Shown here one piece after another: positions 63,849-64,000 of a stretch of 64,000 nt of DNA (position 1 is the stretch's first letter; each line of letters starts with the position of its first letter). The DNA lies in contig NZ_SCNV01000001.1 in assembly GCF_005503145.1 (NCBI RefSeq), forward strand, positions 310,001 to 374,000, read 5' to 3'. The notes below the pieces were generated by a model, which saw only the letters and a program-made list of their open reading frames with translations, was not told the DNA's origin and made no database searches. The stretch comes from Burkholderia sp. 4M9327F10. GTDB taxonomy: Bacteria > Pseudomonadota > Gammaproteobacteria > Burkholderiales > Burkholderiaceae. Position numbers and translations under genes: made by a program.

Positions 63849-64000
63849 ATGCAAACCATGACCTTGAACAAAAAACTCGGGTCGATGATCGTCGTGCTAT
63901 GGATCGGCATGATCCTGATCGGCGGCTTCGGTGCGTGGCAAAACCGCGCCACCATGATCTCTGAGCGCCGCGATCAGCTCACCGCTGTCGTCCAGCAGTC
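63849..64000 (+). CDS. Methyl-accepting chemotaxis protein, N-terminus only
   Basis: Fifty residues are visible before the window ends. The start (MQTMTLNKKLGSM) and membrane helix IVVLWIGMILIGGFGAW are followed by ERRDQLTAVVQQS, the typical entry to a single-Cache sensor domain of chemoreceptors. ATG 63858 is an alternative start. Everything downstream lies outside the window. Confidence 0.75.
   Translation, partial: MQTMTLNKKLGSMIVVLWIGMILIGGFGAWQNRATMISERRDQLTAVVQQ

Overview
The window comes from a high-GC betaproteobacterium, most likely Paraburkholderia or Burkholderia sensu lato. The evidence is the GC-rich codon use, the mix of gene families (MHS and OFA transporters, DUF3830, the PaoABC aldehyde oxidoreductase, M23/bactofilin pair, PEP-mutase/nucleotidyltransferase fusion) and a hairpin repeat of a type I recall as common in Burkholderia intergenic DNA. 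No rRNA, tRNA or CRISPR array was recognised.

Layout. 1-10.6 kb: a formyl-CoA catabolic region. It holds an aldehyde dehydrogenase (cut by the window start) and an OFA-family transporter, a divergent LysR regulator, then a minus-strand operon of ThDP lyase, formyl-CoA transferase, FAH-family hydrolase and membrane protein, with an FCD-type GntR regulator and matching TGATATATCA palindromes. 11-19.2 kb: MHS symporter, sensor histidine kinase, O-methyltransferase/AraC pair, DUF3830 protein, ABC-2 exporter, thioesterase and GNAT. 19.4-24.4 kb: a five-gene operon for a non-canonical chemosensory-like phosphorelay. 24.7-32.1 kb: small orphan gene, arsenate reductase-like protein, flippase-like membrane protein, GT2, GNAT, MntH, beta-propeller protein and sterol-desaturase-family hydroxylase. 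32.4-45.2 kb: FecR/DUF6600 envelope protein with a His-rich tail, DUF4239 protein, periplasmic protein, DmlR/DmlA-like pair, FtrA/rhodanese pair, MHYT-GGDEF-EAL protein with a separate multi-TM protein, and a bactofilin/DUF6776/M23 group. 45.6-50.2 kb: DapA-like aldolase, an aspartate carbamoyltransferase with an N-terminal helix-turn-helix, and a hipBA toxin-antitoxin module behind five evenly spaced operators. 50.3-58.6 kb: zinc-less MDR oxidoreductase with a divergent LysR, paoABC plus mocA, a PIG-L deacetylase and a 50-residue protein. 58.7-62.6 kb: a three-gene operon for 2-aminoethylphosphonate synthesis with a fused nucleotidyltransferase. 62.8-63.8 kb: a large inverted repeat with two 198-bp arms, followed by the start of a chemoreceptor.

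How the genes work together. The ThDP lyase lacks the Tyr-Glu active-site pair of classical oxalyl-CoA decarboxylase. With the CoA transferase and aldehyde dehydrogenase it could form a self-renewing formyl-CoA cycle for 2-hydroxy acids, although plain oxalate catabolism remains possible. The chemosensory operon combines a membrane-bound CheA-like kinase without a CheW-binding domain, a sensor-less MCP tip protein, two CheX-type phosphatases and a CheY. The pyrB-like gene and hipBA both carry clear self-regulation signatures. PEP mutase, phosphonopyruvate decarboxylase and AEP transaminase together make 2-aminoethylphosphonate, and the fused nucleotidyltransferase probably activates it for attachment to a surface polymer.
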